Of a stretch of 64,000 nucleotides of DNA, positions 1 through 13,802 are shown in pieces. Source of the DNA: Steromphala cineraria. Lineage: Eukaryota > Mollusca > Gastropoda > Trochida > Trochidae. Where the stretch lies: positions 14,286,253 through 14,350,252 of the forward strand of contig OU744725.1 of assembly GCA_916613615.1 (NCBI GenBank), given 5' to 3'. Under the pieces are notes generated by a model that was not told the origin of the DNA, made no database searches, and saw nothing but the letters and a program-made list of their open reading frames with translations. A program made the translations under genes and the position numbers. Each line of letters starts with the position of its first letter. Position 1 is the first letter of the stretch.

Positions 1-59
1 AAACATAGATCTGAATCATTTTAGTACCGCTGGTACATGGGCGGTTATTAGACCTAATT

Positions 60-604
60 ACAAAACCCTTTTCAGAACAGACTTTTCTGATGAAAATTTC
101 CATGGAGATATTGTATAGAGAACATTCAATCATGTTAAACCAAGGATGGGGTATAGAAGACTGAACAATCTCAGTTCTGTCATATATTTCAGCACAGATT
201 TTCTTGATGAAAAGTCCCATGAATGATATTGTGTAGAGCATTAGAAAGTTCGACTCTGGGTAACCAAAGATTGAGTCTGGAAAACTGAACAGTCTCAGCT
301 ACAAGAGTCAGGGTTCTGTCAAATATTTCAGCACAGATTTTCTTGATGAAAAGTCCCAGGAATGATATTGTGTAGAGAATTAGATATTTCGACCCTGGGA
401 AACCAAAGATTGAGTCTGGAAGAATAGACAGTCTCAGCTACAAGAGTTGAGGTTCTGTCAAATATTTCAGCACATATTTTCTTAATGAAAAGTCCAAGGA
501 ATGATATTGTGTAGAGAATTAGAAAGTTCGACTCTGGGTAACAAAAGATTGAGTCTGTAAGAATAGACAATCTCAGCTACTAGAGTCAGGGTTCAGTCAA
601 ATAT
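60..604. repeat. Tandem repeat, unit about 138 bp
   Basis: A segment beginning with TTCTGTCAAATATTTCAGCAC recurs at about 174, 312, 450 and (start only) 589, so the period is 138-139 bp. There are three near-full units and a more diverged upstream unit from about 60. Each unit carries TTTTCTTGATGAAAAGTCC, AATGATATTGTGTAGAG and a CTCAGCTAC(A/T)AGAGT block. Open frames across it are by-products of the shared period. I do not recognise the family. Confidence 0.85.
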
Positions 605-3600
605 CTTCGCCCCTATGGCCATCAGCAAAATGATGTAAAACCAAAGCACTAATTTACAGTGTATGGAGAGGTAGAGACAGTCAAGAGGACTCCAGCCATT
701 GTTTCCTGTCTGAAGAGGGGGCTGGATCATCTCGAGAGATAGCCGCGCTGTAAAACTGAATGTTTGGGAGGCCCACTTACCCAGTTTACGCTGACTGATC
801 ACTGCTCAGAGCTGTATACATGCTACCTTAAAATAATTTACTACCTCTCTAGTTGCACTTGAGAAGTTTGAGAAGTGGAAGTTAGACTAAAATAGATGCT
901 AAGTATTTTATTGTGGCAGCCATTTTGTACAGTCCCCGCGAGCCTCTAGAGGGTTGGCAATCCAGGTGATTATGTCTGATGAAACAGCTAGGCATAGACT
1001 GCTGTCTAACTATGTGGATGGTCAACTGACAGGAAAGGAATATATTTTTTTTTTAAACCATGTTTGGCAAATATATAATGTCACTAGGAAGGGCTCCCTG
1101 TGCGGATGTCATGGTCACAAGGTCAACTTGACCACGAATATTAATGGCTGATAAATCAAAAGTTCTGGCAAAGTTTTTGACTGTTTAGACAGAAGAGACA
1201 GAAGAATAGGTTATGAACAAAACACTTCCTATTCAGGGACATACCTCTGAAAATTTCTCATCCAGTATTGTCAAGGTTTAAATTGTTTGGACAAATCAGA
1301 AGACAGGGGTCAGACGGATAGGTCAAAAATAATACAGTACCCTTTTTCAGGGGGACAAAAAACACTGAAGGCTGTCCATCTATAATTGGTTTTGATAGCA
1401 TGTGTTATTAAAAAGACCACACCATTGAGTCTGATATATTATTTTCAAACTTTTAAGCTACTCTTGTTCCTGTTTTAATAACTGTTATGAATTAATTCGG
1501 TTGTTTTTTGTCAGTTTTATTTATACTAAACAATGAAGAGTATCTCGACAGCAATTCTTCATTTTTAAATATTTGCTTGTTGTACACCAGAAAGCCTCCA
1601 ATAAATAGCTGCAGCTTAGTTTAAATATCATAAATGCAGGGTTTGAACTAAATACACCCTAATATACATAATGATTTATTGATTGAGAGTTCAAAGGTTA
1701 AAATGTTAAACAATTCATGGAAAAAGCCTGATATTAATTCTGAACTTTCAACTGAACCATTGGTGACCAGTCCATTGATTTACATAGATAAGTATATGTA
1801 TATCTTAAATGCCACTTGATCATCTGAAAGTTATACCATTTAAGCTATTATGTGATCCGTTTAATGTCGGGTATTTAAATCTCTCTCCATGCTAGTTGGG
1901 TCTTGAATTTAAATTAGAAACTTTCTGCAATTTAATTATTGAATTAACATAAACTAAACATTAATAGCTGAAATAAAATTGAACTTTAAAGTCTATGTTT
2001 ATCTTAATGATTGTAGATACATTAAAAATGGTGCAGATTTTGTTCAGATTGACTGTAAATTATTGCAATGTTTTGAAAAAAGTTGAACATTTTAGAGTTT
2101 TTTTTCTAATTGCTGTGAAAAATCAACCTTTTTCTTTAAAATATCTTTCAGCATGTTGTTTCATTCTCAATAATTGTGTCAAATTTAACACTTTAGGAAA
2201 TATTTTATTCTAACACTTGTAGTCAATGATATTTGGACTAAACATAACATCTCAAATTATTATCAAGTCTATATTTGAAGAAAATTTCAATGGGGCTCCT
2301 TTCTCCTTTGCTAAAAAAAACAATTTTTGATAATTTGAGAACTGAACATAAAATTTAGTCTAAAAAATTGCTAAGTGTTTCTGAGAAGAAATGTTTATCT
2401 ATAATCAAATGTTCTCATAATTTCCCCATCTTAATGACTGTCTATCTCGAGTATCTAAGAACGGTGGGTGATGGAGTCCATATCACTGGTGGTTTGGTAT
2501 TCAAGAATGATATAAATTCACTGCTGCTTATCTTAATGAGGAGTTAACCCATTATTGAGCATCTCTCAGTATTAAACGAGAAGATTTGATGAGGAACTAA
2601 GGTGTTAATTGTTATTTCATTTCATTCTTAACAACCTTGTTTAATGGTCCTAACAGGTTTTTCCAATAATGCTGTTTAATATATTTTTAAACAAACCTCT
2701 TGTTGAAAATTTGAAAGACTAAAATGGTTAAGATTTTAAATTCCTTTTATTGCAAATCGTCTTAAGAAAATGTTATTTTCCTTTTGATATCATTGATTGA
2801 AAAAGTTAGTCTAGTCCAGCTTCAGGACTGTAAATAAAAAGGAGCCTTTAATACAGTCTAGGTTCTCCTTCAGCAAGTCTAGGCTACAGCAATTGAAATG
2901 AGGAGACCAAGAAATAGAAATGTTGAAAATCATGTAATTATTTCAAAAATAATATATTTCATAGACTAAATTTTAGTCTAAAGTTAGTCTAACAATTCAA
3001 TTTACCACCATGAGAGATTCTAAATTCAGATAAGAAAAAGAATCTTTGACAAACGTGTTATTTCCATTTTTATTTCAATGTGACTTTTAATGGAAAAGGC
3101 AAATTCATGAAAATCCCTGTTACATCTTCATCTATTTTAAATTGAAATATTTTTTAAAAAAATCATTTTTACACAGAGTCACCAGTAAGTAACATCTTTA
3201 AGTTGAAAACAAATTTGCCATTGTAAGCACTAATGCATTCTCTCACTGAAAAGCATTTTAGATTCAGAGAAGCTTAAAAACAAATGGAATTTTGCACATA
3301 CTGAATTTCTTCCCACAATAATAGAAAGTTTACTTCATTAGCCCCTCATTGTTTGCCATTGTTTCTTTTGGAATATAGGTATACGTTTGCAGTGGCATAA
3401 AAGAACTTAGAAACAAGAACATTTTGTAGTGATGCAGTGAGAATGTCACAACTATTTTGTTTGTTAAAATGTTTTTTAAGATGTGTAAATGCATAGATGT
3501 CATAGTTATGGCCATCTTCCAACGCAAAGCAAATTCAAGGGTCTGCAGCAAGGCATAAAACTGACAATTCGGAAACGGCGTTTTAGGCTTTGCGTAGGAA

Positions 3601-3759
3601 GATGAATTATGGCATGAGTTAAAAATTGTCAATCAGATTAACAATAACTTAACCGTATCACAGAAAACTGAGAATTTATCATTCTTCCTTTTTGTTTAAG
3701 ACCAATTTGAATCAATCATTTTTACTGTAAGGTTGAGTTGGTGTTTAGAAACTTCCGCT
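605..3759. other. AT-rich DNA, nothing identified
   Basis: I see no coding exon, RNA gene or clear repeat structure here. Short open frames on both strands look like chance in AT-rich sequence. Several loosely similar phrases around TTTAGTCTA (about 2220-3000) suggest old dispersed repeat remnants, but I could not define boundaries. Confidence 0.5.
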
Positions 3760-3930
3760 TGGGACGTAGCGCAGTTGGTAGAGTGTCTGCTCCTCACCGA
3801 TTCATGATCGCGACATACGTAAAGACGTTAAAAGAAGGGAGCTGTTGCTGTGTTGCTTGACTTGTCATTGTAGCACAACAAGGACTATTAAGTGTTGTTG
3901 TTGTTATCAATATTATTATTTCAGCTTTTA
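3760..3930 (+). repeat. tRNA-derived SINE
   Basis: At 3767-3783 there is a near-perfect RNA polymerase III A box (TAGCGCAGTTGGTAGAG) preceded by GGGACG, as in a tRNA 5' half. The expected B box (GGTTCGANTCC) is degraded to GATTCATGATC, and no acceptor stem closes, so this is not a functional tRNA. A unique body follows, then a low-complexity tail of GTTGTTGTTGTTAT and ATTATTATT near 3890-3930, the usual plan of a SINE. Orientation is plus. Confidence 0.7.
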
Positions 3931-6499
3931 GTTATGTATATGTCATGAACAAATGTTAAAATAATAAATTTGAAATGACATAGAAAGGGTTATTCATACT
4001 AAGATATTGAACTATAATGACTACAAGCAGTAGAACATATTTGATGCCCACAATGAATGGAAGGTGTGAGGAGTCCCATGACCACATGTCCCTGTACAGC
4101 CCCTGTATGTAGGAGTGATCCAGCACCTTGGCTCCATCAGCCGTGATCTGATGTCTTGCTGATGCTCAAGCACAGTGCTGCTCAGTTCACTGTTGTTTCT
4201 CCCCACTTCAAATGTCATAAATATGCTGGCAAACCAGCGCTTTAATAATAACATGTCAACTCTGCCTGCATAAACACAGACAAACATTGCCAGCCTCAAA
4301 CAATTGACTTGCACATGATCCCAGTCAGTTTGTACTGCCTGACATTTGCAGTGGGCAGAGAAACCCTTCTGATTACTCAAGCTTGCTTATCTGACCCTGC
4401 ACCAGGTGGACTACGGAGTTATCTCCCTTTGCCACCAGAGGGCCCTCACATCTCTCCATGGCAGCCATTGTAATGGATAAAACATTTAGCTGAGTTATGA
4501 TTAATACAAGAATGATGCCCAAGTTATGATTCATGCTAAAAACAAAATCTGTTGGAAGAAAATTCCAATGCATATCTTTAAATACCATGTTGTACAATTA
4601 CAATTGCTAAATTTATACTTAAATAATTAGTTTGTATGTCATGATAAAAAATGTCGTGATGTGTAAATGAATTGCTACATGGTACATTGGAATATTATAT
4701 AGATTTGGGCAAAATGTTGCTCACATTCCTGTCCACCCACATTCAAAATAAAAATAGAAGATATCATTTAAATGTCCCAGACATACTATGTTTCCTTTAA
4801 TTAATTTCCTTACATAAGAATGAACAAAAAACAAAACCAGAAATGCTGCCAAAAAGCTTACGTTGAGAACTTCAGTATGTCTTTCTTATCGAAAATGCTT
4901 TTCTGCAAGGGATAAGACTTCTTCCTAACAGATATCATAAGCCTTATTATTCACTCGGTGAATACTACAAATAATACAACATAACCATTCTGATCTTTCA
5001 AACATAACCAGATACAACTGACATTTAGTACACACTGTGCATGATTAATGTTCAACAGTATATGCCATAACACCTGACATTACCCTTAACATGGGATGTT
5101 ATGACATCTATTCTACACACTGGGAATAACAACAAACAGTAAACGTGATAGACTTCCTCCTGTTGCCTGTGACACCATATTTCATGGAAGATATTTCACC
5201 TGCTAAGTAAGAAAACAAGATATGTGTATAACAAAACAAGATTTGTGCCACATAACCTTTCCTCATATCACACCATAAGACCATATATCTAGACTAACAT
5301 ATAGTCCCTGAAAGAAAGTTTTTTCACTAAAATTTTAATATTCAATATTTGATATAAAAATATAAAGGGAGCACTGAACAATTCTTAAACTCTAAAGCTG
5401 AGGCATCTAGACTTGCCAACATTGTCTAGCCTCCTTTAATTTTTTTTGCTGGAGGGTCAGGACTACCATATATCATACAGGGTTAAAATATTGTATCACT
5501 CCTTACGGCAGTATCACAGAGGTCTTAGAGCCCAACTATACTATACTATATATATTCTGAAATATGACTTTCTTATAAATAAAAACTAGTACCGTGATGA
5601 AGATAAATAGAACTACATTGGGATCACTTGGAACAAATCTTTAAAGCTATAACTTTTAATGCAGGAAGATGAATATGCACAGTACTCAACTCTCCAGTAG
5701 ACCATTCAGAATCCTCAGTGGACACTATAAACAACCAGAAGGAAATCTAATTGTCAAAGATGTTCAGCTGTATTATTTGATAATGCCATGCAAATATTTT
5801 TCAGTATCATGCAACACATCAATTGCAGTTGAACTACCAAGATACTTTTTCAAATTTCAGTGACTTTGGTGAAGAATGAGATGATCATTGAGTTTATTCA
5901 AAGCCTCTTTATTTGCAGAAAGAAAGATAGTTGTAACCAAGCTCTTCCAAATAAAATCATTTCCATAAACTTCAGAAACACAGGTTGCTGTACAGTTAAA
6001 TAAAAAAGCACCGTATTGTAGAAAAACAACCAGTACATCAAAATTTAAGTTCTTTCAGAAAATGTCTTCAGTCATTACCAACCCTGACAACTAAAGAAGT
6101 ATTCAGGAATGATAAAAACGCTTTTGACTGTACATTCCAGTTCTTCTTGCAAACATCAACTGGCATCAACTGACATCTCCCTAAAGAAACCCTCAGTGGA
6201 AAGAACTCTCAAACTTTCAAAACCCATCTTGTCTCCGACACAATGTTCACCATTCCAGCCCTTCAGAATGCATCTATTTGAGTGTACAGATCAGTGACAT
6301 GAGCCAGTGTAAGTGATCTGTGAGGCAGGGTTCCACAGTGCAGCGTCTGTCAACATCGGACTTGTTCTTCTGGGTCAAGACCCACAACATCAACTGTTCC
6401 AATCTAGGCGCTGAGTGACGAGGTATCCAGTGGCACAACTCGAGCAACAGAGGGCGCCACCAGTCGTCTGCAGCCATTCCTTTCTCCTCTGGTTCCTGC
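3931..6499. other. AT-rich DNA with a more GC-rich patch
   Basis: No gene can be supported. The part at about 4050-4480 is visibly richer in G and C than its surroundings and holds two adjoining minus-strand open frames (119 and 74 codons). Neither shows a recognisable motif, splice context or codon pattern, so I do not call them genes. The rest shows no structure I can name. Confidence 0.45.
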
Positions 6500-7190
6500 C
6501 AACCTCGTCATCTCTTCCACACCTTCTAATCATCTCGGCCTTCAGTTTCAACTTATTTTTCTCACAAGCTTTAGATGTTGCGAATCTACCATGCTCTTGT
6601 ACTTACTGCCTGTTATGGGTCCATTTGAGGACTGGATAAAGACAATTTGTAAAACACTACCAATAAAAATCCATACTACATCATACATACTCATCAGCCT
6701 CGTCATCTCTGCAACACCTTCTAATCATCTGGGCCTTCAGTTTCAACTTCTTTCTCTCACAAGCTTTAGATGCTACCATGCTCTTGTACCTACTGCCTGT
6801 TATGGGTCCATTTGAGGACTGGATAAAGACAATTTGTAAAACGCTTCCAATAAAAATCCATACTTAATCATACATACTCATCAGCCTCGTCATCTCTTCG
6901 ACACCTTCTAATCATTCCTGCCTTTGGTTTCAGCTTCTTTTTCTCGTAAGCTTTACATGCTGTGAATCTACATTGCTCTTGTTGTACCTACTGCCTGTAT
7001 AATACAGGTCTGAAATCTGGGGTCAAATACCGACTAATATTACAATCAATCCATTTGAGGACTGGATAAAGAAAATCTATAAAACACTGCCAATAACCTC
7101 AAAATACATACTACACCATACATACTCATCAGCCTTGTTATTTCTTCGACACCTTCTAATCATTCCTGTCTTCAGTCTCAGTTATTTTCC
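6500..7190. repeat. Diverged tandem repeat, unit about 190 bp, possible LINE remnant
   Basis: A block starting CCTCGTCATCTCTTC recurs at about 6503, 6698 and 6885, and as CCTTGTTATTTCTTCGAC at 7133. Spacings are 195, 187 and 248 bp. Each unit contains CCATTTGAGGACTGGATAAAG and ends CATACATACTCATCAG. The third unit carries an extra segment (about 6995-7050) whose plus-strand translation reads RSEIWGQIPTN followed by NPFEDWIKKIYKT. That resembles the C-terminal tail of some LINE reverse transcriptases, where a Y-G-S/C-E-W-G phrase is common. It could be a decayed LINE end that became tandemly duplicated. Confidence 0.6.
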
Positions 7191-10100
7191 GTCACAGCCT
7201 TACATGAAAACAGCACAAGTTTTCAAAACTAAATACATTTCCACTACAACTGCCTTTTCATCTTTTTACTTTAAGAGCCCTTGAAACCTTGTTTTCCTCA
7301 ACCTTTATTCCAAGTTGAAGAATTCCAAATTTTTACAATTCAAGGTTCATTGTATCAAATATCCTGTAAAAATAACCACATGCTTACCATGAAAATGGCA
7401 TAAAAATCTTATAAATTGAATACCAAAAATTAACTTTCCCCTGCTTGAATCTGTCTAATTTCAAATAAGCCTAATCCTTATGTCAAAATTATCAGATTCT
7501 CTTTACTTATTTAATTTTCTTTACTTATCTCAATCTTTATCTTTGACTTAACAAATTACAGAATCAATTTTCAACATCACATTTTGTTCTTATCATGTAA
7601 GAGTACTGTGAAATATGTTCAAGTTTGGAAAGAAACTGTTAAGCATATACCGCAGTAACTTTACAAGTAAGTTTTTACAACTAACAGAAAATCTTGAAGA
7701 AAATGAAAATTGTCAAGCAAAAAAACCCAAAACTTTGATATCAAAATTGTATATGAATAACTTAAGAAAAAACTTATAGATCATTTTTTCTATAAAAATC
7801 CTTTCTTTTGATGATATTCAGAAAGTAAATGGGCATTTCTTAATCCTAATGATGCCCTTGATCATTCCGAGATGAAACCAGACTAGAGGTCAAGCAAGGT
7901 CACTGATCAAACCAATCAGATATCTGATCTGTCATAGATAAATTCAATCTTTCCTCAATGGAACATCGAGTCCATGCATGTGAATGAGGATAAGCATACA
8001 TCAAAAGCTTCAAAATTTGTTCAATTTTGCATTTATATGGAATACATGCTGTTTCTTCTCCATGTTGACCACTTAACATCTCATTCAAAGTCGAACGCAC
8101 TTTTATCTACCCTCAACTCCTCTGAAGAAAAGTAAGATTCCCGCAAAATTCAATTATAGAAATTGAAAGTCAAATGTTTCTTTTAAAGGTTAACACTCAA
8201 TTCTTCATGGAATTTTTAAGAGATAACCTCAAAGGAAACAAAAGCTCCAAAAAACACAAGAAAAACTAGAATGTAAATTTAAATGACAATTTAAAGCGAC
8301 AAAGAGATAAAAGAAGCGAGTATGTCACACTGAATCTAACAGAAGCTGGTATAAATGAAACGAAGTGCGTCCGTCAAGTCAGACCAGAATCTTCACTAAG
8401 CCATGGTGGAACCAACTTGTCCAGTCCCAAAAAGTAATTTAAACTTAACGCTGAAAAAAGTGGTGTAATTTAATCGACATGATGAATACCCTGACATCAC
8501 GCCATTTTAATCAAATTGCCAGAGGCTGTAGTTCACAAGTGGCAAACTTGCCACAAAATGATTCAATTATCTAAACTTTCCAATTTCCACTTAACTGATA
8601 CCTCCCAATCAGACCCTTGTTTTCCCGACAGGATCAGAAAATGAAATTTTCTCATTCAAACTTGCTGTACAAACAGAATAAATCTACCAAGCGTCTCCAA
8701 ACCCAAACCCTTGGCGGAATTCTAACTGAATATAAATATTTGGAAACATATAACCAAATTACAAATCACAATCATTTGTCAAGTTCCCCTATGAGGGTTA
8801 GAGAGAGGCTGGATTATGAAGGAGTATGGAGGGGTCTTCAAGGCTAGCTATAGAGTTACAACTTCAGCAGTATCTGCCACCCATCAAAACCTGTTATAAT
8901 TTGACCAGTGTGACAAACAACAGTATCGCTTTCCAACCAAATATGTCTTTATAGTGTGGCAAAAACTTAGGATACTTGGTTGATAGTTGAATCAGGCCAG
9001 CTTCTCCAAAAGTTCTAAACAGATAAATTGCACACTTCATTATGAATTCTTGCACCACTTTTTTTAGTCCTAACAAGTTCATAAATAAGGAAAATTTGAT
9101 TTAAACCCTACCCTATTTTGATGTAAGCCTTTATCAAATTATGTTGTAATTTTCAAATTATTTAGTTTTAGAAATGTAAAATTTTCTTTTTCATCAAGTC
9201 AGCAAGCAGAAAATTAAACATAATGATCTATAAAACAGAAACTTGCACAAATTTGAAAAGACTGTTTAAATTTGAATTTAACAACCATTTAAAGATTTTC
9301 TTTTCAACAAAAGGAGTCTTCAAACTTTTAAACATGAAAACTTTGTTAAATTCATGAGAGATCAATTTGTAGTTGGTTTCAAATTCCTCCAATTTCCAAC
9401 TAATTTGCAAATTCTTCTTGTGACTCATTGTTTTTGGATGGGTGCAATCACTTACAACTAAATTATTCATTGAATCTCAAAATAAACAATTTGGGCAAGA
9501 TATGTTCAAATTTTCACAAGACTCAGCTATACCAGTTGGCACAACACAGCTATGTTACCTGTAGATATAGGATGTCTATATAACAACCAAGCTTGCCAGT
9601 TTTTGACACCAATAAACTAGATTTTCTTTCACTCTTTAAAATGGCACTTATCTCTAAGATGACACACTGCCATGGGCTTCCTAAAACTTACAAATTTTTC
9701 TTCATATTGTCACTTTCATATCATTTTCTAATAACACAATTCTGTTTTTTGTAGTGAAGTGTAATATTTTCAACTTGTTTTAATGAACAATTCACGTCAA
9801 TGACTACGTCCCAGTTCACTGGGAGCTCGTAATTAGTCTATGGGGAGGCCACTCTAATACAACAGCTTAACATTCTGACAGCGGAGGCACCAATATGCAT
9901 ATATATGGCCCTATTCAGAGACAAATATCTCATTTTCAGAGAAATTATTGAAACAACAAAGCTGCATGTCAAATAAGAATTTTATTCCTTTTTGTTTCCT
10001 CTCTGGATGAAGTGTTCCCAGATTGCTTTTACAGCCTGACCTTTTCCAGCGACCTGAATGACCTTCAGAAACAATGGGAGATATGATCATGGCTGAAAAT

Positions 10101-10255
10101 GTACAAAGTTAATGAAAAAAGTGACATTTTACATTTTTTAGTTGATTTGGATCAGGATGAGCTGATTGATTTCTCCTCTGGGCAGCATCAACTGTCCTGT
10201 GAGTTGAGCGTGACTCATCTGGTCCAGGTTATCGTCTCATCCTGTCAAACGTTCT
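7191..10255. other. AT-rich DNA, nothing identified
   Basis: Small open frames occur on both strands (the longest is about 80 codons), with no motif and no codon bias distinguishable from background. I found no tandem or inverted repeats of note. Confidence 0.5.
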
Positions 10256-10595
10256 ATCTGTAGGACTACATTATGGTGCATCCGCCGCAGGAGGGTTAAC
10301 AATTAGCTTGCTGATTAACCTGCACACTATGTTTCACAATAGAATAATGATTCATGGCTGGAAGAAAGCCTCCATAATATTTGTCTACAGAAGTGAAACC
10401 TCCAGAGATTATTCTGTCCTAACATTAACTAAACTGAAGGACTACATTATAGTGCATCACCAGTGATCGGGTTCACATTCATGCAGCTTGCTGCTTAACC
10501 TGCACATAGAGGAGTACATTATGGCTGGAAGAAAGCCTCCACAATCTTTGTCTATTGTAGTGAAACCTTCAGTTTCAGGAAGAGAATATTTTGTT
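10256..10595 (-). repeat. Tandem duplication containing SINE-tail-like segments
   Basis: Two units at about 10260-10420 and 10437-10595 share GGACTACATTAT(G/A)GTGCATC, CTTGCTG(A/C)TTAACCTGCACA, GGCTGGAAGAAAGCCTCCA and a GTGAAACCT block. The last two segments match, in reverse complement, the 3' body of the SINE family at 16947 and 23645 (GGTTTCACTG and GGCTTTCTCCCTG). This is therefore probably a duplicated, 5'-truncated SINE fragment with flanking DNA. Confidence 0.6.
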
Positions 10596-11577
10596 TGTAA
10601 AATAAGGGGGAAGATTATAACACTGAATATTACATCAACATTCCACGTCTTAATTTCATTTCAAATTAGAAAAGATAAATAGAGTAACAAGAAAAAGATG
10701 GAAAGAACAAATTCAACGGGAGAGCTCATTTGTTGCCGCACAGGTCACCCTCTGTTGCAACCTTAGCCCTCTCAAATTATCTTATAACAATTTGAAAAAT
10801 GCAACAAAGTTAACAAGAATACTCTCTATAATTGAAGGGAAACATCTGAAAAAAAAGTTCTGACATCTTAAACTGAAACCCAATCCTTTAAGTAAATAAT
10901 TATATTGATTTATGAATATTACAGAGCAAAAAACTCATACATGAAAATCTGAGAGTCATGAAAGAGGAACTGGAATCCTATGGGAGTGTTGCCTCTACTC
11001 CTTACACTGTTTGATTGACACACATAACAAGGAGCTTGTGTTTAGGCGGCAAGCATGCTAATAATAACATATAAACCCTCTGATCCAGACGAGATGAGGG
11101 TAGATGGGCAGGAATTCCGGAATCTGATTCTATGAACCTCAAGATAACCGTCCTGCAACACTCCTATCAGCTTCATGCTACTCAAGCCAACCCTGGATAA
11201 ATAAATTATGCCTCCTGAAAAGAAAATTCCTGATAAGCCAGGGAGGTGTCACTATCCTATTCCTCTATTAATGTTGTTCGGGCGTCCTGCCGTGAACTTG
11301 AGAGCAAATTCCACAGAAGACTTCCCAACTTCTTGGTAATGAAATAGTGTTGCAGCATCATTATTTCTATATCATGGCTTTAACTGTTGAAAGAGGTTTT
11401 GTAACAAGGGACACTTCTTATAGCTTGTTTACTGAGTTCAAGATTCTAGATATATTGTACAAACACCCACATAGGGCAGGGCACAAGGCTACACATCTAC
11501 ATGAATAGAATACAATTTTATTGTGCTTAGATTGAGGAACAGGTTCATTGGACACCCAGTATCATCTTTCTTTCTTT
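10596..11577. other. No gene identified
   Basis: The block is AT-rich with a few GC-richer stretches around 11000-11300. I see no coding or RNA feature. Confidence 0.5.
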
Positions 11578-11665
11578 CATGACGGGACAAGACAAACAGA
11601 GAGACAGACTGAGAGAGAGACAGACAAAAAGACAGACTGAGAGACAGACAGAAAGAGAGACAGAC

Positions 11666-11697
<32 letters not shown>

Positions 11698-12312
11698 TGT
11701 GAGAGACAGCCTGAGAGAGAGACAGACTAAGAGACAGACTGAGAGACAGACAGAAAGAGAGACAGACAGAGAGAGAGACAGACTGTGAGAGACAGACTGA
11801 GAGATATACAGACTAAGAGACAGACAGAAAGACAGACAGACTGAGAGAAAGAGAGACAGACAGACAAACAGACAGACTGAGAGACAGATAAAAAGAGAGA
11901 CAGACACAGAGAGAGACAGACTGTGAGAGACAGACTGAGAGAGACAGATTGAGAGACAGACAGACAGACAGAGAAACAGACTCAGAGAGAAACAGACAGA
12001 CAGACAGAAAGAGAGAGAGACTGAGAGAGAGAGAGAGAGAGACAAACAGACAGACTGAGAGACAGACAGAAAGAGAGACAGACATAGAGAGAGACAGACT
12101 GTGAGAGACAGACAGATTGAGAGAGAGACAGAGAGACAGACATAGAGAGAGACTGAGAGACAGACAGAAAGAGAGACAGACTGAGATAGAGACAGAGAGA
12201 GAGACTGAGAGACAGACTGAGAGAGAGAGGGAGACAGACGGACAGACAGACGGACAGAAAGACTGAAAGACAGACAGAAAGACTGAGAGACAGACAGACA
12301 GACAGACAGATA
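11578..12312. repeat. Simple-sequence tract, GACA/GAGA
   Basis: About 735 bp of imperfect (GACA)n and (GAGA)n with interspersed ACTGAGA and ACTGTGAGA steps. One strand is almost pure purine apart from the C of GACA. All open frames over it are Ser/Leu/Val/Cys-rich on one strand or Arg/Glu/Thr-rich on the other, which is what translation of such a repeat gives. A higher-order pattern of roughly 60-110 bp (GACTGAGAGACAGACAGAAAG recurring) suggests segmental duplication inside the tract. Confidence 0.95.
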
Positions 12313-13802
12313 AACCTTTCTCGCTTTTTTCTTACTGAACTGTCAACAAGAAAGCATCTGAGCCTGAGTTATCTGCCCGTAGTGTCATAAAGAGCCAGAG
12401 GCAGGAGGGTGTCAGGACCAGAGATAAAGTTGAATCAAGTTACAGGAGTTGGAATTACAGTCCAGACTCCATCTTGTTTCCCAAGCTCCTAGGTGAGAGG
12501 TCAACATCGAGACTTAGATAAGAAGGTGCTCAAAAACTGTCTGAGATCGCAAGATGCTGTCATGATTATCTTAGTGTAAAGTTGATAACCTCAACAGTGA
12601 ACTGGATACTGATGAGCGACTGGCTAATGAATGGTTTTAATATATCTAATAGAGACATTTCATTGGCCGTGCTATTCAGGTTCAGAGGTGAAGGTCAAGA
12701 CATAGATTGGAAGGTTTGCAGAACACTGGCGTATCTATGTCCTGGTCAGTTCTGATAATGAATACTCCAAATCCTTTATTAAATGAATATTGATGTACCT
12801 TATCCATCTGGACACCTTTAAATGGTTCTGAAAGAAGCATGTTGATTGGCTTGAGACGATATCACAACTTTATTGTACATGTTCATAACCAAAGTGATTA
12901 CTAATTGAAAGTACTAGATTACTGATTGAAAGAGAAAAAGTTAATTGTTGTTTAGAGTCACTTAGGCAATGCTCAGCCATTACTGTTGTTTGAATTGAAG
13001 ATCATATGAGATAACTTATCATTAGCAAGTAGCTAATATCAGGTCAAAATGATTCTAGTCTGTATAAAGTAAAAATAACACCAGCACCAAAGAATATGAT
13101 TGAATGTGAAGAACAAATTAAACAAAAAAAAAAGATCAAATGTGAATCAATCACACGATACTTATACCTTAAATATTTCCAAAGCAGAGTAAAACCCCAA
13201 CTCACTCATTAAAATTTTTAAACAGATTCAAAATCTCTTTGTTTGAAGCTACAAAGAATGTGAATGGAAGTGATGAACTAACTGAACATAATAAATAATT
13301 AAACAAATTCAAATAATTCAATCAACAATCTCTTCTTCTGAAGCTGCAGGTGTTACCCTGAAGCCAGGAGCAATGAGCATGAATGTAGATAATGATGCAG
13401 TGATCAGTTAGACATTGTCTATCATCACCTATGCAGAGACCGAGATGCATCACCAGCCATGTTGTCATCACCGGGGATAAGACACAAGTTGGGCCTCTCC
13501 CTCAGCTGATAGAGCATGTTGGTCAGGTTATCTGACTCTCTCACCTGTTGGCTATCAAATCTAACACAAACAACTGTCAAATATTTCTCTTTTCTTAAAA
13601 AAATGTTTTCTCTTTTCTTAAAACAGAATGCAGATACCTGATTAGAAGAAGAGTTTGAAACTAATCCGTGGAAATATCTGAATGTGAAATGTAACTCTTA
13701 ATACCTTCCTGTTTTAAAACTGATACAAAAATGAAAAGGTTAAACATTCTATTAATTTCACTTATGTAAGTTCAGCAGTTTAAAGGATGTAAAACAAAAA
13801 CT
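12313..13802. other. No gene identified
   Basis: Mixed-composition DNA without a supported exon. At about 13450-13560 composition is more balanced, but no open frame of useful length or motif is present. Confidence 0.45.

Noticed and set aside
3760..3840. tRNA gene
   Set aside because: The A box is excellent, but the B box and acceptor pairing are missing and a SINE-type tail follows.
4021..4597. Two adjoining minus-strand frames in a GC-richer patch
   Set aside because: Opened by base composition; no family resemblance or splice structure visible.
11545..12085. Open frames of 69-166 codons over the GACA/GAGA tract
   Set aside because: Their Ser/Leu/Val/Cys or Arg/Glu/Thr composition is just translation of a simple repeat, and they exist on both strands.
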